Origin: Achromobacter sp. HZ34
Lineage (GTDB): Bacteria > Pseudomonadota > Gammaproteobacteria > Burkholderiales > Burkholderiaceae_B
Direction of reading: 5' to 3'
DNA: 64,000 nt
Assembly: GCF_002209485.1 (NCBI RefSeq)
Contig: NZ_NJIX01000006.1
Location: 434,001-498,000 of the forward strand
In this document: positions 55,772-64,000 of the stretch, in pieces
Layout: each line of letters begins with the position of its first letter
Numbering within the stretch: the stretch's first letter is position 1
Made by a program: the position numbers and the translations under genes
Notes under the pieces: generated by a model
The model's input: only the letters and a program-made list of their open reading frames with translations
Database searches by the model: none
Told to the model about the DNA's origin: nothing

Positions 55772-55813
55772 AACCGTGGCCGGTGCGACTCTGTCGCAGC
55801 GGCCACGGTTTTT
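55772..55813 (+). terminator. Hairpin with T run between rpsO and pnp
   Basis: AACCGTGGCC (55772-55781) pairs with GGCCACGGTT (55801-55810), with an inner GCGAC/GTCGC stem, then TTTTT. It can act as a partial terminator and may, as in E. coli, be an RNase III processing site in the pnp leader. Confidence 0.75.
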
Positions 55814-55834
55814 CATTTGTAAGGAATAATCGTC

Positions 55835-57997
55835 ATGTTCAATAAAGTGACTAAAACGTTCCAGTACGGCCAGCACACGGTCGTTATGGAAACCGGCGAA
55901 ATCGCCCGCCAGGCCTCTGGTGCCGTTGTCGTGTCGATCGATGACACCGTCGTGCTCGCCACGGTCGTGGCCGCGAAGAAAGCCAAGGCCGGCCAGGACT
56001 TCTTTCCGCTGACCGTCGATTACATCGAGAAGACCTATGCTGCCGGCCGCATCCCCGGCGGGTTCTTCAAGCGCGAAGGCAAGCCGTCGGAAAAAGAGAC
56101 GCTGACGTCGCGCCTGATCGACCGTCCGCTGCGCCCGCTGTTCCCGGAAGGCTTCTACAACGATGTGCAGGTTGTGATCCACACGGTTTCGGTCAACCCC
56201 GAGATCGACCCTGACATCCCCGCCATGATCGGCGCTTCCGCCGCCCTGGCCATCTCCGGCATCCCCTTCAACGGCCCCATCGGCGCCGCTCGCGTTGGCT
56301 ACATCAATGGCCAGTACGTGCTGAACCCGACTGCCGCGCAGACCAAGACGTCGAACCTGAACCTGGTCGTCGCCGGTACCGAGACCGCCGTGCTGATGGT
56401 GGAATCGGAAGCCGACCAGCTGTCGGAAGAAGTGATGCTGGGTGGTGTGGTCTACGGCCACGAACAACTGCAAGCCGCCATCAACGCCATCCACGAACTG
56501 GTGCGCGATGCTGGCAAGCCCGACTGGGATTGGGCGCCTGCGCCCAAGAACGACGCGCTGATCGCCGCTGTTGGCGCCGCTGGCCAGGACGGCCTGGTTG
56601 CCGCCTACCAAGTCCGCGAAAAGCAGGCTCGTACCACCAAGCTGCGTGAAGTCTACGCCGATGTGCGTACCCGCCTGGCCGCGCAGGCTGCCGAAACCGG
56701 CACCGGCGAGCCCGACGGCGTCACCGTCGACAATATCCTGTTCGATATGGAATCGCGCATCGTGCGCAGCCAGATCCTGAACGGCGAACCGCGTATCGAC
56801 GGCCGCGACACCCGCACCGTGCGTCCGATCAGCGTGCGCCTGGGCGTGCTGCCGCGCGCACACGGCAGCGCCCTGTTCACCCGCGGCGAAACGCAAGCCC
56901 TGGTGGTTGCCACGCTGGGCACCAAGCAGGACGAGCAGATCATCGACGCGCTGATGGGCGAGTACCGTGACCGCTTCATGATGCACTACAACATGCCTCC
57001 GTTCGCCACCGGCGAAACCGGTCGCATCGGCGTGCCCAAGCGTCGCGAAATCGGCCACGGCCGCCTGGCCAAGCGCGCCCTGGTGCCGCTGCTGCCCGCG
57101 CCCGAAGATTTCCAATACACCATCCGTATCGTCTCGGAAATCACCGAATCCAACGGCTCGTCGTCGATGGCATCGGTGTGCGGCGGTTCGCTGGCCATGA
57201 TGGACGCCGGCGTGCCCGTCAAGGATCACGTGGCCGGTGTGGCCATGGGCCTGATCCTGGACAACGGCAAGTTTGCCGTGCTGACGGACATCCTGGGTGA
57301 CGAAGATCACCTGGGCGACATGGACTTCAAGGTTGCCGGTACCGAGAAGGGCGTGACCGCGCTGCAGATGGACATCAAGATCCAGGGCATCACCAAGGAA
57401 ATCATGCAGGTCGCGCTGGCGCAAGCCCGTGAAGGCCGCCTGCACATCTTGGACGAGATGAAGAAATCCCTGGGCGAGTCGCGTGGCGAGCTGTCGGCTT
57501 TCGCGCCGCGCATGCTGACCATCAAGATCAACCCCGAGAAGATCCGTGACGTGATCGGCAAGGGCGGCGCCACCATCCGCGCGCTGACCGAAGAAACCGG
57601 CACCCAGATCGACATCTCCGACGACGGCACCATCGTGATCGCCAGCGTGGATGAAAATCAGGCCAAGGAAGCGCAACGCCGTATCGTCGAGCTGACCGCC
57701 GACGTCGAAGTGGGCCAGATCTACGACGGCTCCGTCCTGCGTCTGCTGGACTTCGGCGCCATCGTGCAAGTGCTGCCGGGCCGCGACGGCCTGCTGCACA
57801 TCTCGGAGATCGCCAACTACCGCATCGCCAACATCAACGACGTGTTGAAGGTGGGCCAGGCAGTGCGCGTGAAGGTCATCGAAGCTGACGACAAGGGCCG
57901 TCTGCGCCTGTCCGTCAAGGCTATCGGCGGCATCGAGCAGCAGCAAAACCAGACGGCCGCGGAAACGCCGGCCGCCACGGAAACCCCGGCGGGCTAA
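55835..57997 (+). CDS. pnp: Polyribonucleotide nucleotidyltransferase
   Basis: The protein has 720 residues. There are two RNase PH domains (about 10-215 and 310-530; [37 protein letters not shown]). A KH domain ([21 protein letters not shown]) and an S1 domain ([31 protein letters not shown]) follow. It degrades RNA from the 3' end using phosphate and belongs to the degradosome. Probably self-regulated through the upstream hairpin. Confidence 0.98.
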   Translation: MFNKVTKTFQYGQHTVVMETGEIARQASGAVVVSIDDTVVLATVVAAKKAKAGQDFFPLTVDYIEKTYAAGRIPGGFFKREGKPSEKETLTSRLIDRPLRPLFPEGFYNDVQVVIHTVSVNPEIDPDIPAMIGASAALAISGIPFNGPIGAARVGYINGQYVLNPTAAQTKTSNLNLVVAGTETAVLMVESEADQLSEEVMLGGVVYGHEQLQAAINAIHELVRDAGKPDWDWAPAPKNDALIAAVGAAGQDGLVAAYQVREKQARTTKLREVYADVRTRLAAQAAETGTGEPDGVTVDNILFDMESRIVRSQILNGEPRIDGRDTRTVRPISVRLGVLPRAHGSALFTRGETQALVVATLGTKQDEQIIDALMGEYRDRFMMHYNMPPFATGETGRIGVPKRREIGHGRLAKRALVPLLPAPEDFQYTIRIVSEITESNGSSSMASVCGGSLAMMDAGVPVKDHVAGVAMGLILDNGKFAVLTDILGDEDHLGDMDFKVAGTEKGVTALQMDIKIQGITKEIMQVALAQAREGRLHILDEMKKSLGESRGELSAFAPRMLTIKINPEKIRDVIGKGGATIRALTEETGTQIDISDDGTIVIASVDENQAKEAQRRIVELTADVEVGQIYDGSVLRLLDFGAIVQVLPGRDGLLHISEIANYRIANINDVLKVGQAVRVKVIEADDKGRLRLSVKAIGGIEQQQNQTAAETPAATETPAG

Positions 57998-58052
57998 GCC
58001 GCAAGGGTGACAGTGCAGGTGTCCCGCTGCCTTTGGTGGCGGGATGCCTGAA

Positions 58053-58084
58053 AGAACGGCGCCTGCGGGCGCCGTTCTGCTTTT
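58053..58084 (+). terminator. Rho-independent terminator after pnp
   Basis: AGAACGGCGCC-TGCG-GGCGCCGTTCT, an 11-bp perfect stem, then GCTTTT. Confidence 0.85.
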
Positions 58085-58154
58085 CGACTGCCCTGGCCGC
58101 TTTTTGGGGTAAAGTTTTGTCGGCATTGGATGGCAAGAGGGGGGCCGATAATGG

Positions 58155-58991
58155 ATGTATGCATGGCTGAGCGTGGGCAAGACATTGCGCAGGGCTGATG
58201 GCGCGCTGGCCCGCGTCGGTCCTGGCTCGAGGGCTGGAATGGGGCCTGGGCTGGGCCGTGGGCTGAAGCGCGCTGCCTACGGCGCCGTGGCGTTTTCACT
58301 GTCCTTGACCCTGGCCGCTTGCATGAATCCCCAGGCCACCTCCAGCGATGGCCGCGGGCCGCGCAGCGAAAGCATGTCCGCCGACCAGTTCGGCCAGACG
58401 GATTTCAATCGCACCGTCACGCTGGAGATGCGTGACAACCTCAACAGCCTTTATTCGCTGGCCGACAAGCTGTACCGCCGCAATCCGCGTGAATGGCGCA
58501 AAGCGGGCATGGCGGACCAGGCGGCCGCCATTACGCATTTGCGCCAGTTGATCGACACCCGCAGACCGCCCGGCGGCTTGAGCGGCCTGCGCGACATCCA
58601 GGTGCTGGCCGTGTCGCTGGATCCCAATTACCAGGGCGACCGGGTGGCCGCGTTCATCTTTGGCCTGGCCGACACCATCATTGCAGCGCACAACGGCAAG
58701 ACGCGTTTCTACGTGGCCGACATCCTCGACGGCCAGCGCGTTTATAACGCGGCGCGCAACGTCGAGGCCGCCGCCTGGCTGCTGGCCAGCCGGCGCGATA
58801 GCGCCGGCAATCCCTTGCTGCTGGCCAATGAAATCAGCGGCACCGCCGTGAATCTGAGTTTCGAGCGGGAATTCGGTGCCATCATCGGACGTCTGGACCT
58901 GATCGCCAACCTGTTGGGCGAAAACAGCCGCCGCATCGGGATCAATTATGCTCAGGGCTTGATGTTCTTTAATTTCCTGCCGGTGCGGTAG
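58155..58991 (+). CDS. Conserved putative lipoprotein
   Basis: The protein has 278 residues as drawn. A signal segment AYGAVAFSLSLTLAACMNPQ has the lipobox LAAC near residue 56, so the real start is probably a later Met or GTG nearer to it (for example around 58228). The mature part has LEMRDNLNSLYSLADKLYRR, LLASRRDSAGNPLLLANEI and FEREFGAIIGRLDLIANLL. No named family is recognised. Confidence 0.68.
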   Translation: MYAWLSVGKTLRRADGALARVGPGSRAGMGPGLGRGLKRAAYGAVAFSLSLTLAACMNPQATSSDGRGPRSESMSADQFGQTDFNRTVTLEMRDNLNSLYSLADKLYRRNPREWRKAGMADQAAAITHLRQLIDTRRPPGGLSGLRDIQVLAVSLDPNYQGDRVAAFIFGLADTIIAAHNGKTRFYVADILDGQRVYNAARNVEAAAWLLASRRDSAGNPLLLANEISGTAVNLSFEREFGAIIGRLDLIANLLGENSRRIGINYAQGLMFFNFLPVR

Positions 58992-59031
58992 CCGTCCGGG
59001 CAGGCCGTCGTTTCTTCGTCAGGACGCCATC

Positions 59032-60249
59032 GTGATCGATCTTTCCGATATCCAGGCCGCGCGGCAAAACCTCCAGGGGCAGGTGCTGAACACGCCCTTC
59101 ACCCATTCGCGCACGCTGTCCGACATGCTGGGCGCGGAAATCTGGCTGAAATTCGAGAATCTGCAGTTCACCGCGTCTTTCAAGGAGCGCGGCGCGTTCA
59201 ATCGCATGCGCCTGCTGACCGACGACGAGCGTGCTTGTGGCGTGATCGCCGTGTCGGCAGGCAACCATGCCCAAGGCGTGGCCTATCACGCCCAGCGCAT
59301 GGGCGTGCCGGCGGTGATCGTGATGCCGCGCTTCACGCCGACCGTGAAGGTGGCCAATACTCGCCGCTACGGCGCCGAGGTGGTGCTGGCGGGCGATACC
59401 TTCGACGATGCGCAAGCGCATGGCTATGAGCTGGCGGCCAAGCGCGGCCTGGTGATGATCCATCCGTATGACGACGCGGCGGTGATCGCCGGGCAGGGCA
59501 CGGTCGCCTTGGAAATGCTGGAAGTGCGCCCGGACCTGGATATGCTGGTCGTGCCGATCGGCGGGGGCGGGCTGATCGGTGGCATCGCCACGGCGGCCAA
59601 GGCCTTGCAGCCGAACCTGCAGGTGATCGGCGTGCAGACCGAGCGCTTTCCCTCCATGTATGCGACGCTGGCCGGCAAGGAATTGCCGCATGGACCGTAC
59701 ACCATCGCCGAGGGGATCGCCGTGAAGTCGCCGGGGCGCATCACCCGCGAGATCGTCGCGCGCCTGGTCGACGATATCCAGCTGGTGAGCGAGGCCGATA
59801 TCGAGCACGCCATCGTGGTGCTGCTGGAAATCGAAAAGACCGTGGTGGAAGGCGCGGGCGCGGCTGGCCTGGCCGCTTTGCTGCACGCGCATGGCAAAGG
59901 CGATACGCGTTTCATGGACAAGCGCATTGGCCTGGTGTTGACGGGGGGCAATATCGATCCCTTGATGCTGGGCGAGCTGATCGAACGCGGCATGGTGCGC
60001 GCGGGCCGCCTGGCCCGCATCCGCGTCGACATGCGCGACCTCCCGGGCGCGCTGGCGCAGGCCACCTCGCTTATCGCCGATGCGCAAGCCAACATCACCG
60101 AGGTGCATCACCAGCGCGCCTTCACGTCCTTGCCGGTGCGCAATGTGGAGGTCGATTTCGTGCTGCAGACGCGCGGGCCCGAACATATCACCGAGGTCAT
60201 CGACCGATTGAATGCGGCCGGCTTCGCGGCCAGCAATCATGATCATTGA
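59032..60249 (+). CDS. ilvA: Threonine ammonia-lyase (threonine deaminase)
   Basis: The protein has 405 residues starting with GTG 59032. The PLP lysine is in FTASFKERGAF, the phosphate loop is VPIGGGGLIGGIA, and AVSAGNHAQGVAYHA is the substrate loop. One C-terminal ACT domain (IRVDMRDLPGALAQATSLIA, ANITEVHHQRAF) makes this the single-ACT type of about 400 residues. It forms 2-oxobutanoate, the isoleucine precursor used by the ilvIH enzyme in the same window. Confidence 0.94.
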   Translation: MIDLSDIQAARQNLQGQVLNTPFTHSRTLSDMLGAEIWLKFENLQFTASFKERGAFNRMRLLTDDERACGVIAVSAGNHAQGVAYHAQRMGVPAVIVMPRFTPTVKVANTRRYGAEVVLAGDTFDDAQAHGYELAAKRGLVMIHPYDDAAVIAGQGTVALEMLEVRPDLDMLVVPIGGGGLIGGIATAAKALQPNLQVIGVQTERFPSMYATLAGKELPHGPYTIAEGIAVKSPGRITREIVARLVDDIQLVSEADIEHAIVVLLEIEKTVVEGAGAAGLAALLHAHGKGDTRFMDKRIGLVLTGGNIDPLMLGELIERGMVRAGRLARIRVDMRDLPGALAQATSLIADAQANITEVHHQRAFTSLPVRNVEVDFVLQTRGPEHITEVIDRLNAAGFAASNHDH

Positions 60250-60428
60250 TGTCTCTGGCCGCGATGATGCAGGGACGGTCGCCACGTTGCTGACTGCCTG
60301 GGAGTTCATGAGATGACGGATCGGGACTGAATACATCGAGGGAACCGGTCTACGCCGGCTGCCAACTCACCCGCCACATGCGATTCGTGTTCGCATGATC
60401 TTTATCTTGGCAAGGAGGCAGCACCGTC

Positions 60429-60923
60429 ATGACATATCCCATCCATTCCCACTCCGCCGAGCCGGCCCGCCACCAAAGCTTCGACGTGACCGTCGCGCAG
60501 CATGCCGACACGCAGGGTCAGCTGGACCGCGCGCTGGCGCGATTAAGGCACCAGTTGCCGGAAGACTGCTACGTCATCCAGGAAATCAATCTACGCGGGA
60601 CGGTGTTTACCGGCGGCAATCCGGCCGATCTCGATCACAATCGAAAATTGGCGCGGCGTAATGAAGACTACGTGCATCAGTACCTGATCCTGGCTGGCGT
60701 GCGGCCGGAACTGCAAGGCCGCGCCCAGCGCCATGTGCTTGCGCCGCAGGCGCAGAGCGATACCCAGCACAATGCCGTGCGGGTGGATGTCGTTTATCGC
60801 AAGCGTGGCCAGGATGAATTGGCGCGGGCGCTGGGCGTGATGAATCCCCGCTGTTCGAAACGGGCCGCTGCGGTGCCTGATGCGGTCTGGCTGCGTCGCT
60901 GTCCGGCGCGACAGCACGCCTGA
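60429..60923 (+). CDS. Hypothetical protein
   Basis: The protein has 164 residues; ATG 60429 follows AAGGAGG. It is hydrophilic and has no signal or membrane segment. NPADLDHNRKLARRNEDYVH and VRVDVVYRKRGQDELARALG are well-formed, but no domain is recognised. Confidence 0.55.
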   Translation: MTYPIHSHSAEPARHQSFDVTVAQHADTQGQLDRALARLRHQLPEDCYVIQEINLRGTVFTGGNPADLDHNRKLARRNEDYVHQYLILAGVRPELQGRAQRHVLAPQAQSDTQHNAVRVDVVYRKRGQDELARALGVMNPRCSKRAAAVPDAVWLRRCPARQHA

Positions 60924-60935
60924 GGAGACGTCCTT

Positions 60936-61571
60936 TCAGGCCGCCTGCGCGGCCAGCATCAGGCTGCGCAGGCGATGCAGACGTTCGCGATTCAAGGTCA
61001 CCGCAAGGGGTTCGGGCTGGCGGCCAGCTTCGACCAGTTGCTCCATGGTGTGGGCCAGGGCGTCGCGTAGCGGCGCGGGATCCTGGCTCCACCAGAAAGA
61101 CAGCAGACGATCGGGGTCATAGACATCCATGCCCAGGCGCCGCAGTTCGGACCGATTGAAGTCCTTCAGATTCCAGGTCAGCACGCTGGCCGCGGGCGTG
61201 ATCTGCTCGCCGCAGCGCGCACGCCATGCCAGGCCGGCGGCGATCACGTGCCTGTCCTTGGGGTCGCTGTAGCGCAGACCGGCTTCGTAGGCGCTGAATT
61301 CGCCAGCATCGGCGTCCGGAAAGCGGGCCTGCATGGCTTGCCAGTCGCCTTCGACCAGCGCCGGGTCGCACTCCCAGATGCGCGCCGCGTTGCGCACCCA
61401 TTCCTGGCCGATACGCGCGCTCCACACCGGCCGATAGGCCTGCTGGTCGGCCAGGCGCAGCAATAGCGGGCGCAGTACCGAAGACATCAATACGCAGGCA
61501 TCGAGGACCAACAGGGGAGGGCCGCCCACGGATATGGCGCGGCCTGCGATGGGGATGAGGGTGTAGGGCAA
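60936..61571 (-). CDS. PIN-domain protein
   Basis: The protein has 211 residues. VLDACVLMSSVLRPLLLRLA holds the first conserved Asp of PIN RNases, GQEWVRNAARIWECD a conserved acid, and YSDPKDRHVIAAGLAWRA the D-x2-D-x2 motif typical of active PIN domains. No antitoxin gene is adjacent on the same strand, so it is not a clear VapC. Likely a ribonuclease. Confidence 0.75.
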   Translation of the reverse strand: MPYTLIPIAGRAISVGGPPLLVLDACVLMSSVLRPLLLRLADQQAYRPVWSARIGQEWVRNAARIWECDPALVEGDWQAMQARFPDADAGEFSAYEAGLRYSDPKDRHVIAAGLAWRARCGEQITPAASVLTWNLKDFNRSELRRLGMDVYDPDRLLSFWWSQDPAPLRDALAHTMEQLVEAGRQPEPLAVTLNRERLHRLRSLMLAAQAA

Positions 61572-61622
61572 GAGCGGAAGCGGGCCGTCGGGGCGGCAGT
61601 CAGGCAGAGGGAATGGCGGATT

Positions 61623-62141
61623 TTACCTGGGGGCTTCGGGCGGGGGGATTTTCTCCGTGTCGGTGGGCGGAGCGGGTTGGGGGGATGCCAGTGGAGGTCG
61701 CACGGCCTGCGGTTCGGCCATGGACGTCCGTGTGTGCTGCTGGTTCGATGCAGCCACCTGGAATGCTGCGAGCATGTTGGACGTCAACGTTGCGTTGAAT
61801 GACCCGACGCCGAAGACGACCGTGAGGGCCGTCCCGATGCCTGTGACGATCATGGTCGTCTTCAAGGAGGAAAACTTCTTTTCGATGGAATCGAATTTTG
61901 AGTCGATGGAATCGAACTTTGCGTCCATGCGATCGAATTTCGCGTCTATGGAGAGGAATCTGGCGTCGAATCTTGCCTCCATCGCTTTGTTGTCGGCGCG
62001 AATGTCGATGCAAGTCTGCTCCATGCGAGTCACGATACCCAGCATCTGGTGCATCGCGGCGTCCAGCCGAGCATCCTGCACGGCTAGCTTGCTATTCAGT
62101 TCGTACCGACTGACCGGGTCACTCATTCGTATGCGCGGCAT
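61623..62141 (-). CDS. Small membrane protein with coiled-coil heptads, paralogue 1
   Basis: The protein has 172 residues from ATG 62141 with AAGGAGGAA upstream. MPRIRMSDPVSRYELNSKLA, RLDAAMHQMLGIVTRMEQTC open it. Repeats of the type F/KFDxMDAKFDSID form a coiled coil at about 50-90. One membrane helix (TTMIVTGIGTALTVVFGVGS) precedes a Pro-rich tail. It is clearly a tandem paralogue of the next gene. The function is unknown. Confidence 0.65.
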   Translation of the reverse strand: MPRIRMSDPVSRYELNSKLAVQDARLDAAMHQMLGIVTRMEQTCIDIRADNKAMEARFDARFLSIDAKFDRMDAKFDSIDSKFDSIEKKFSSLKTTMIVTGIGTALTVVFGVGSFNATLTSNMLAAFQVAASNQQHTRTSMAEPQAVRPPLASPQPAPPTDTEKIPPPEAPR

Positions 62142-62152
62142 GCTGTTCCTCC

Positions 62153-62563
62153 TTAATGCACCGGGGCGGCGATGATGGGGCCGGGGGGCAGGGACGAAGG
62201 GGGCGCCGGCATATGCAGTGGCGGCTGAAGTGATTGCTGTGCGGCTAGCGCTGCCTGGAATCCTGCCACGAGACTGGAGCACACGGATGAATTGAAGGCC
62301 GCGACGCCAAGGACGACCGCGATGCCCGTGACGATCACGGTTTTCCTGGTGTCTTTGCCATCGGCACGAATCTCTTGCACTTCGGCGCGTAGCTCATCGC
62401 GCATCTTCATGTTTTCAGCGCGCATGTCCTTGCAAGTCTGATCCATGCGGGTCACGATGCTCAACATCTGGTGCATCGCGGAATCCAGGCGCGCATCCTG
62501 TGCGGCAAGCTTGCTGTTCAACTCATACCGACTGACGGGGTCTCTCATTCTGATGCGGGACAT
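62153..62563 (-). CDS. Small membrane protein with coiled-coil, paralogue 2
   Basis: The protein has 136 residues from ATG 62563 with AGGAGGAA upstream. MSRIRMRDPVSRYELNSKLA, RLDSAMHQMLSIVTRMDQTC match paralogue 1 almost residue for residue. A shorter coiled coil (ELRAEVQEIRADGKDTRK), one helix (TVIVTGIAVVLGVAAF) and a Pro-rich tail follow. Its end is 11 bp before paralogue 1, so they form one operon. Confidence 0.65.
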   Translation of the reverse strand: MSRIRMRDPVSRYELNSKLAAQDARLDSAMHQMLSIVTRMDQTCKDMRAENMKMRDELRAEVQEIRADGKDTRKTVIVTGIAVVLGVAAFNSSVCSSLVAGFQAALAAQQSLQPPLHMPAPPSSLPPGPIIAAPVH

Positions 62564-62665
62564 GCTGTTCCTCCTCCTGGTTGGCGATGCACATAGGTGC
62601 CGCCCCCGTCGGAATTGGATCCCTGGCAAAGTGCCATTTTGCCGTCGGATCAGTCCGATTTTTCG

Positions 62666-62755
62666 GCACGTCGCAAACTGGCGTCGCAGGCCGTTCGTAT
62701 TTTCGTTGGTGCCTCGCTGCCAGGGGCTGCCCGGATCGCAGAAGTAAACGACCAT
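62666..62755 (-). mobile_element. IS30-family transposase remnant
   Basis: The minus strand encodes VVYFCDPGSPWQRGTNENTN followed by GLRRQFATC. The DPxSPWQRGTNENTNGLxRQ signature is the conserved C-terminal catalytic block of IS30 transposases. Only about 30 codons remain, joined to unrelated sequence. Confidence 0.8.
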
Positions 62756-62937
62756 GTTGGTAGCAATACTAAAAATGGGGTGTTGCACTGACCGTCTGAA
62801 TCCACAACATCGCTTTTACGGGGGGATTACCGTGGGACTGGTGGGGCATGGGGAAATGCGGAACGCGTTGCTGAACGGATGCGGAACGCCTCGGGTTTCG
62901 TTAACGGTCACTATCGCCGCCAAGCCGTGCCGATACG

Positions 62938-63022
62938 TGGTGCCCGGGACCGGAATCGAACCGGTACGCCTTGCGGCGGGAGATTTTAAGTCTCCTGTGT
63001 CTACCAATTTCACCACCCGGGC
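62938..63022 (-). tRNA. leuZ: tRNA-Leu(UAA)
   Basis: 85 nt with encoded CCA (62938-62940). Acceptor GCCCGGG/CCCGGGC, anticodon arm AGACTTAAAATCT with anticodon TAA, long variable arm, and GTTCGATTC T-loop. Confidence 0.95.
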
Positions 63023-63257
63023 GGTGTGGCAAAAGCTCCGCCGAATGGGGAACAGGTGCGGGCGCTGTTTTGAGCGAAGCGGGATTGTACCGCCTGTTTG
63101 CACCCGTGGCGGCGCAGGCGCGCGGCACGGTGCCAGGGGCCGTTTTGCGGATTCCGGCCGGGTGGCGCGCGGCACGGCGGCCCCTGAAATCCGATACAAT
63201 GGCCGCCCTGCAAGCAGCGTAGCATGATGAGCGCGGCAGCCTTGTGGAGAAGTTGCG

Positions 63258-63345
63258 GGAAGGATGGCAGAGTGGTCGATTGCACCGGTCTTGAAAACCG
63301 GCGATGGGAAACCATCCGTGGGTTCGAATCCCACTCCTTCCGCCA
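63258..63345 (+). tRNA. serT: tRNA-Ser(UGA)
   Basis: 88 nt with encoded CCA. Acceptor GGAAGGA/TCCTTCC, anticodon arm CCGGTCTTGAAAACCGG with anticodon TGA, long variable arm, GTTCGAATC T-loop. A TACAAT box at 63195-63200 may be its -10 element. Confidence 0.95.
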
Positions 63346-63359
63346 AGCCCCTCGGCCAT

Positions 63360-64000
63360 TTACCTTGCCGGTAAATTCAAGCGCTTGCGCAGATCCGCGG
63401 CATTGCCGATAGCCTGCCAGCCGGGGGCCCCCGGCTGAAAAGTCCTCGCCGTCTCCAAACCGCCTGTCACGACCGGTTCCAGACCGATATCGCGTATCAG
63501 TTGCGACGTGACGGCAAGTGCGTCGGCATCGTCGCCCGCGATGGGAATGGCCAGCGGATCGCCCGGCCGGTGTGCGGCGCTGGCGATCGTGCGCGTGCTC
63601 ATCGTATTGAAAGCCCTGACCAGACGTGTCCCAGGCAGCAGTTCCGCCGAAACCTTGCCCACCCCCTCCTGTTCGGCGCGCCGCGCCGGGGCGCCGTCGC
63701 GTCCGGAGAATGGATTGGTAGCGTCGATGACCACCTTGCCGCGCAGTTCAGCACGCAGATCCTGTCCCAATTGAGGTAGCGCGCCATACGGCACGGCCAC
63801 CAAGACGATCTGCCCCCACCTGGCCGCTTCACCGGGCGTGCCGGCACTTGCCAGCTTGCCCAGCTTTTGCACCATCTCCCGCAGTTCTTCAGGGTGCCGG
63901 GACGAGAACATCACCGGATACCCTGCCTGCACGAGCATGGCGCCCAGCGTCCCGCCCACCGTGCCGGCACCTATGATGCCGACTTGCGGCCTGGCCTGGT
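63360..64000 (-). CDS. NAD(P)-binding reductase-like protein, N-terminus beyond the window
   Basis: The minus frame is open to the right edge. QVGIIGAGTVGGTLGAML is the Rossmann nucleotide loop of the F420-NADP reductase-like / NADPH-binding family, so the true start is at or beyond 64000. KVVIDATNPFSGRDG, LVRAFNTMSTRTIA and PIAGDDADALAVTSQLI are typical of that family. Probably an NADPH-dependent reductase; the substrate is unknown. Confidence 0.78.
   Translation of the reverse strand, partial: QARPQVGIIGAGTVGGTLGAMLVQAGYPVMFSSRHPEELREMVQKLGKLASAGTPGEAARWGQIVLVAVPYGALPQLGQDLRAELRGKVVIDATNPFSGRDGAPARRAEQEGVGKVSAELLPGTRLVRAFNTMSTRTIASAAHRPGDPLAIPIAGDDADALAVTSQLIRDIGLEPVVTGGLETARTFQPGAPGWQAIGNAADLRKRLNLPAR

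Noticed and set aside
55706-58180. 824-codon minus-strand open frame
   Set aside because: Antisense shadow of pnp, which has every expected domain.
60936-61571. VapBC toxin-antitoxin pair
   Set aside because: The PIN protein is longer than typical VapC and has no small antitoxin gene upstream on its strand.

Overview
The window is a GC-rich chromosome segment from a betaproteobacterium of the Alcaligenaceae, close to Bordetella or Achromobacter. The evidence is the core gene order ilvI-ilvH-ilvC-psd-pssA followed by rpsO-pnp, together with the protein sequences. The genus is an inference; no 16S rRNA gene is present.

Layout. Positions 1-5281 are chromosomal: a phospholipid-linked MFS transporter divergent from a TetR regulator with three evenly phased operator-like sites, a TonB-dependent siderophore receptor, and a small membrane methyltransferase. 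Positions 5282-43395 are two tandem genomic islands inserted at the 3' end of a tRNA-Ser(CGA) gene (43376-43466, minus strand). Three copies of the 20-bp tRNA end mark the borders (5282, 18520, 43376; the middle copy matches 18 of 20). From 43376 on the sequence is core again: cation/proton antiporter, 3-hydroxybutyrate dehydrogenase, yaaA, a YccS-like protein, ilvIHC, psd-pssA, a lipoprotein, rpsO-pnp, another lipoprotein, threonine deaminase, a PIN protein, a tandem pair of small membrane proteins next to an IS30 scrap, tRNA-Leu(UAA), tRNA-Ser(UGA), and an edge-truncated NAD(P)-binding protein.

Left island (5282-18539). It holds a Pycsar-type anti-phage pair (TM effector plus nucleotide cyclase), a decayed gene, a 42-bp tandem repeat, an AbiJ-NTD3-like protein with a nuclease-like C-terminus, and a ~1.1-kb region that looks like a very large structured RNA on the minus strand. 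Next come a conserved protein divergent from that RNA, an ABC-three-component system (nuclease effector, middle component 2, SMC-like ATPase) followed by an AlbA_2/Schlafen-type protein, and an integrase broken by two frameshifts and a lost catalytic domain.

Right island (18520-43395). It holds a HEPN/zinc-ribbon gene with an in-frame stop, an inovirus Gp2-like replication protein, and a class 1 DISARM operon read leftward: HTH regulator, C5 cytosine methyltransferase, Vsr nuclease, drmD, drmMI, a DUF4209/HEPN-like gene, drmA, drmB, drmC. It also carries a small P4-like module (AlpA regulator, frameshifted membrane protein, small proteins) and an intact P4-type integrase beside the tRNA.

How it fits together: the 38-kb insert is essentially an anti-phage array (Pycsar, AbiJ-like, ABC-3C, HEPN, DISARM). 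The island also appears to have separated the tRNA-Ser from its own terminator (5231-5256) and to have supplied a replacement (43297-43331). The least explained object is the putative giant RNA at about 10390-11520.
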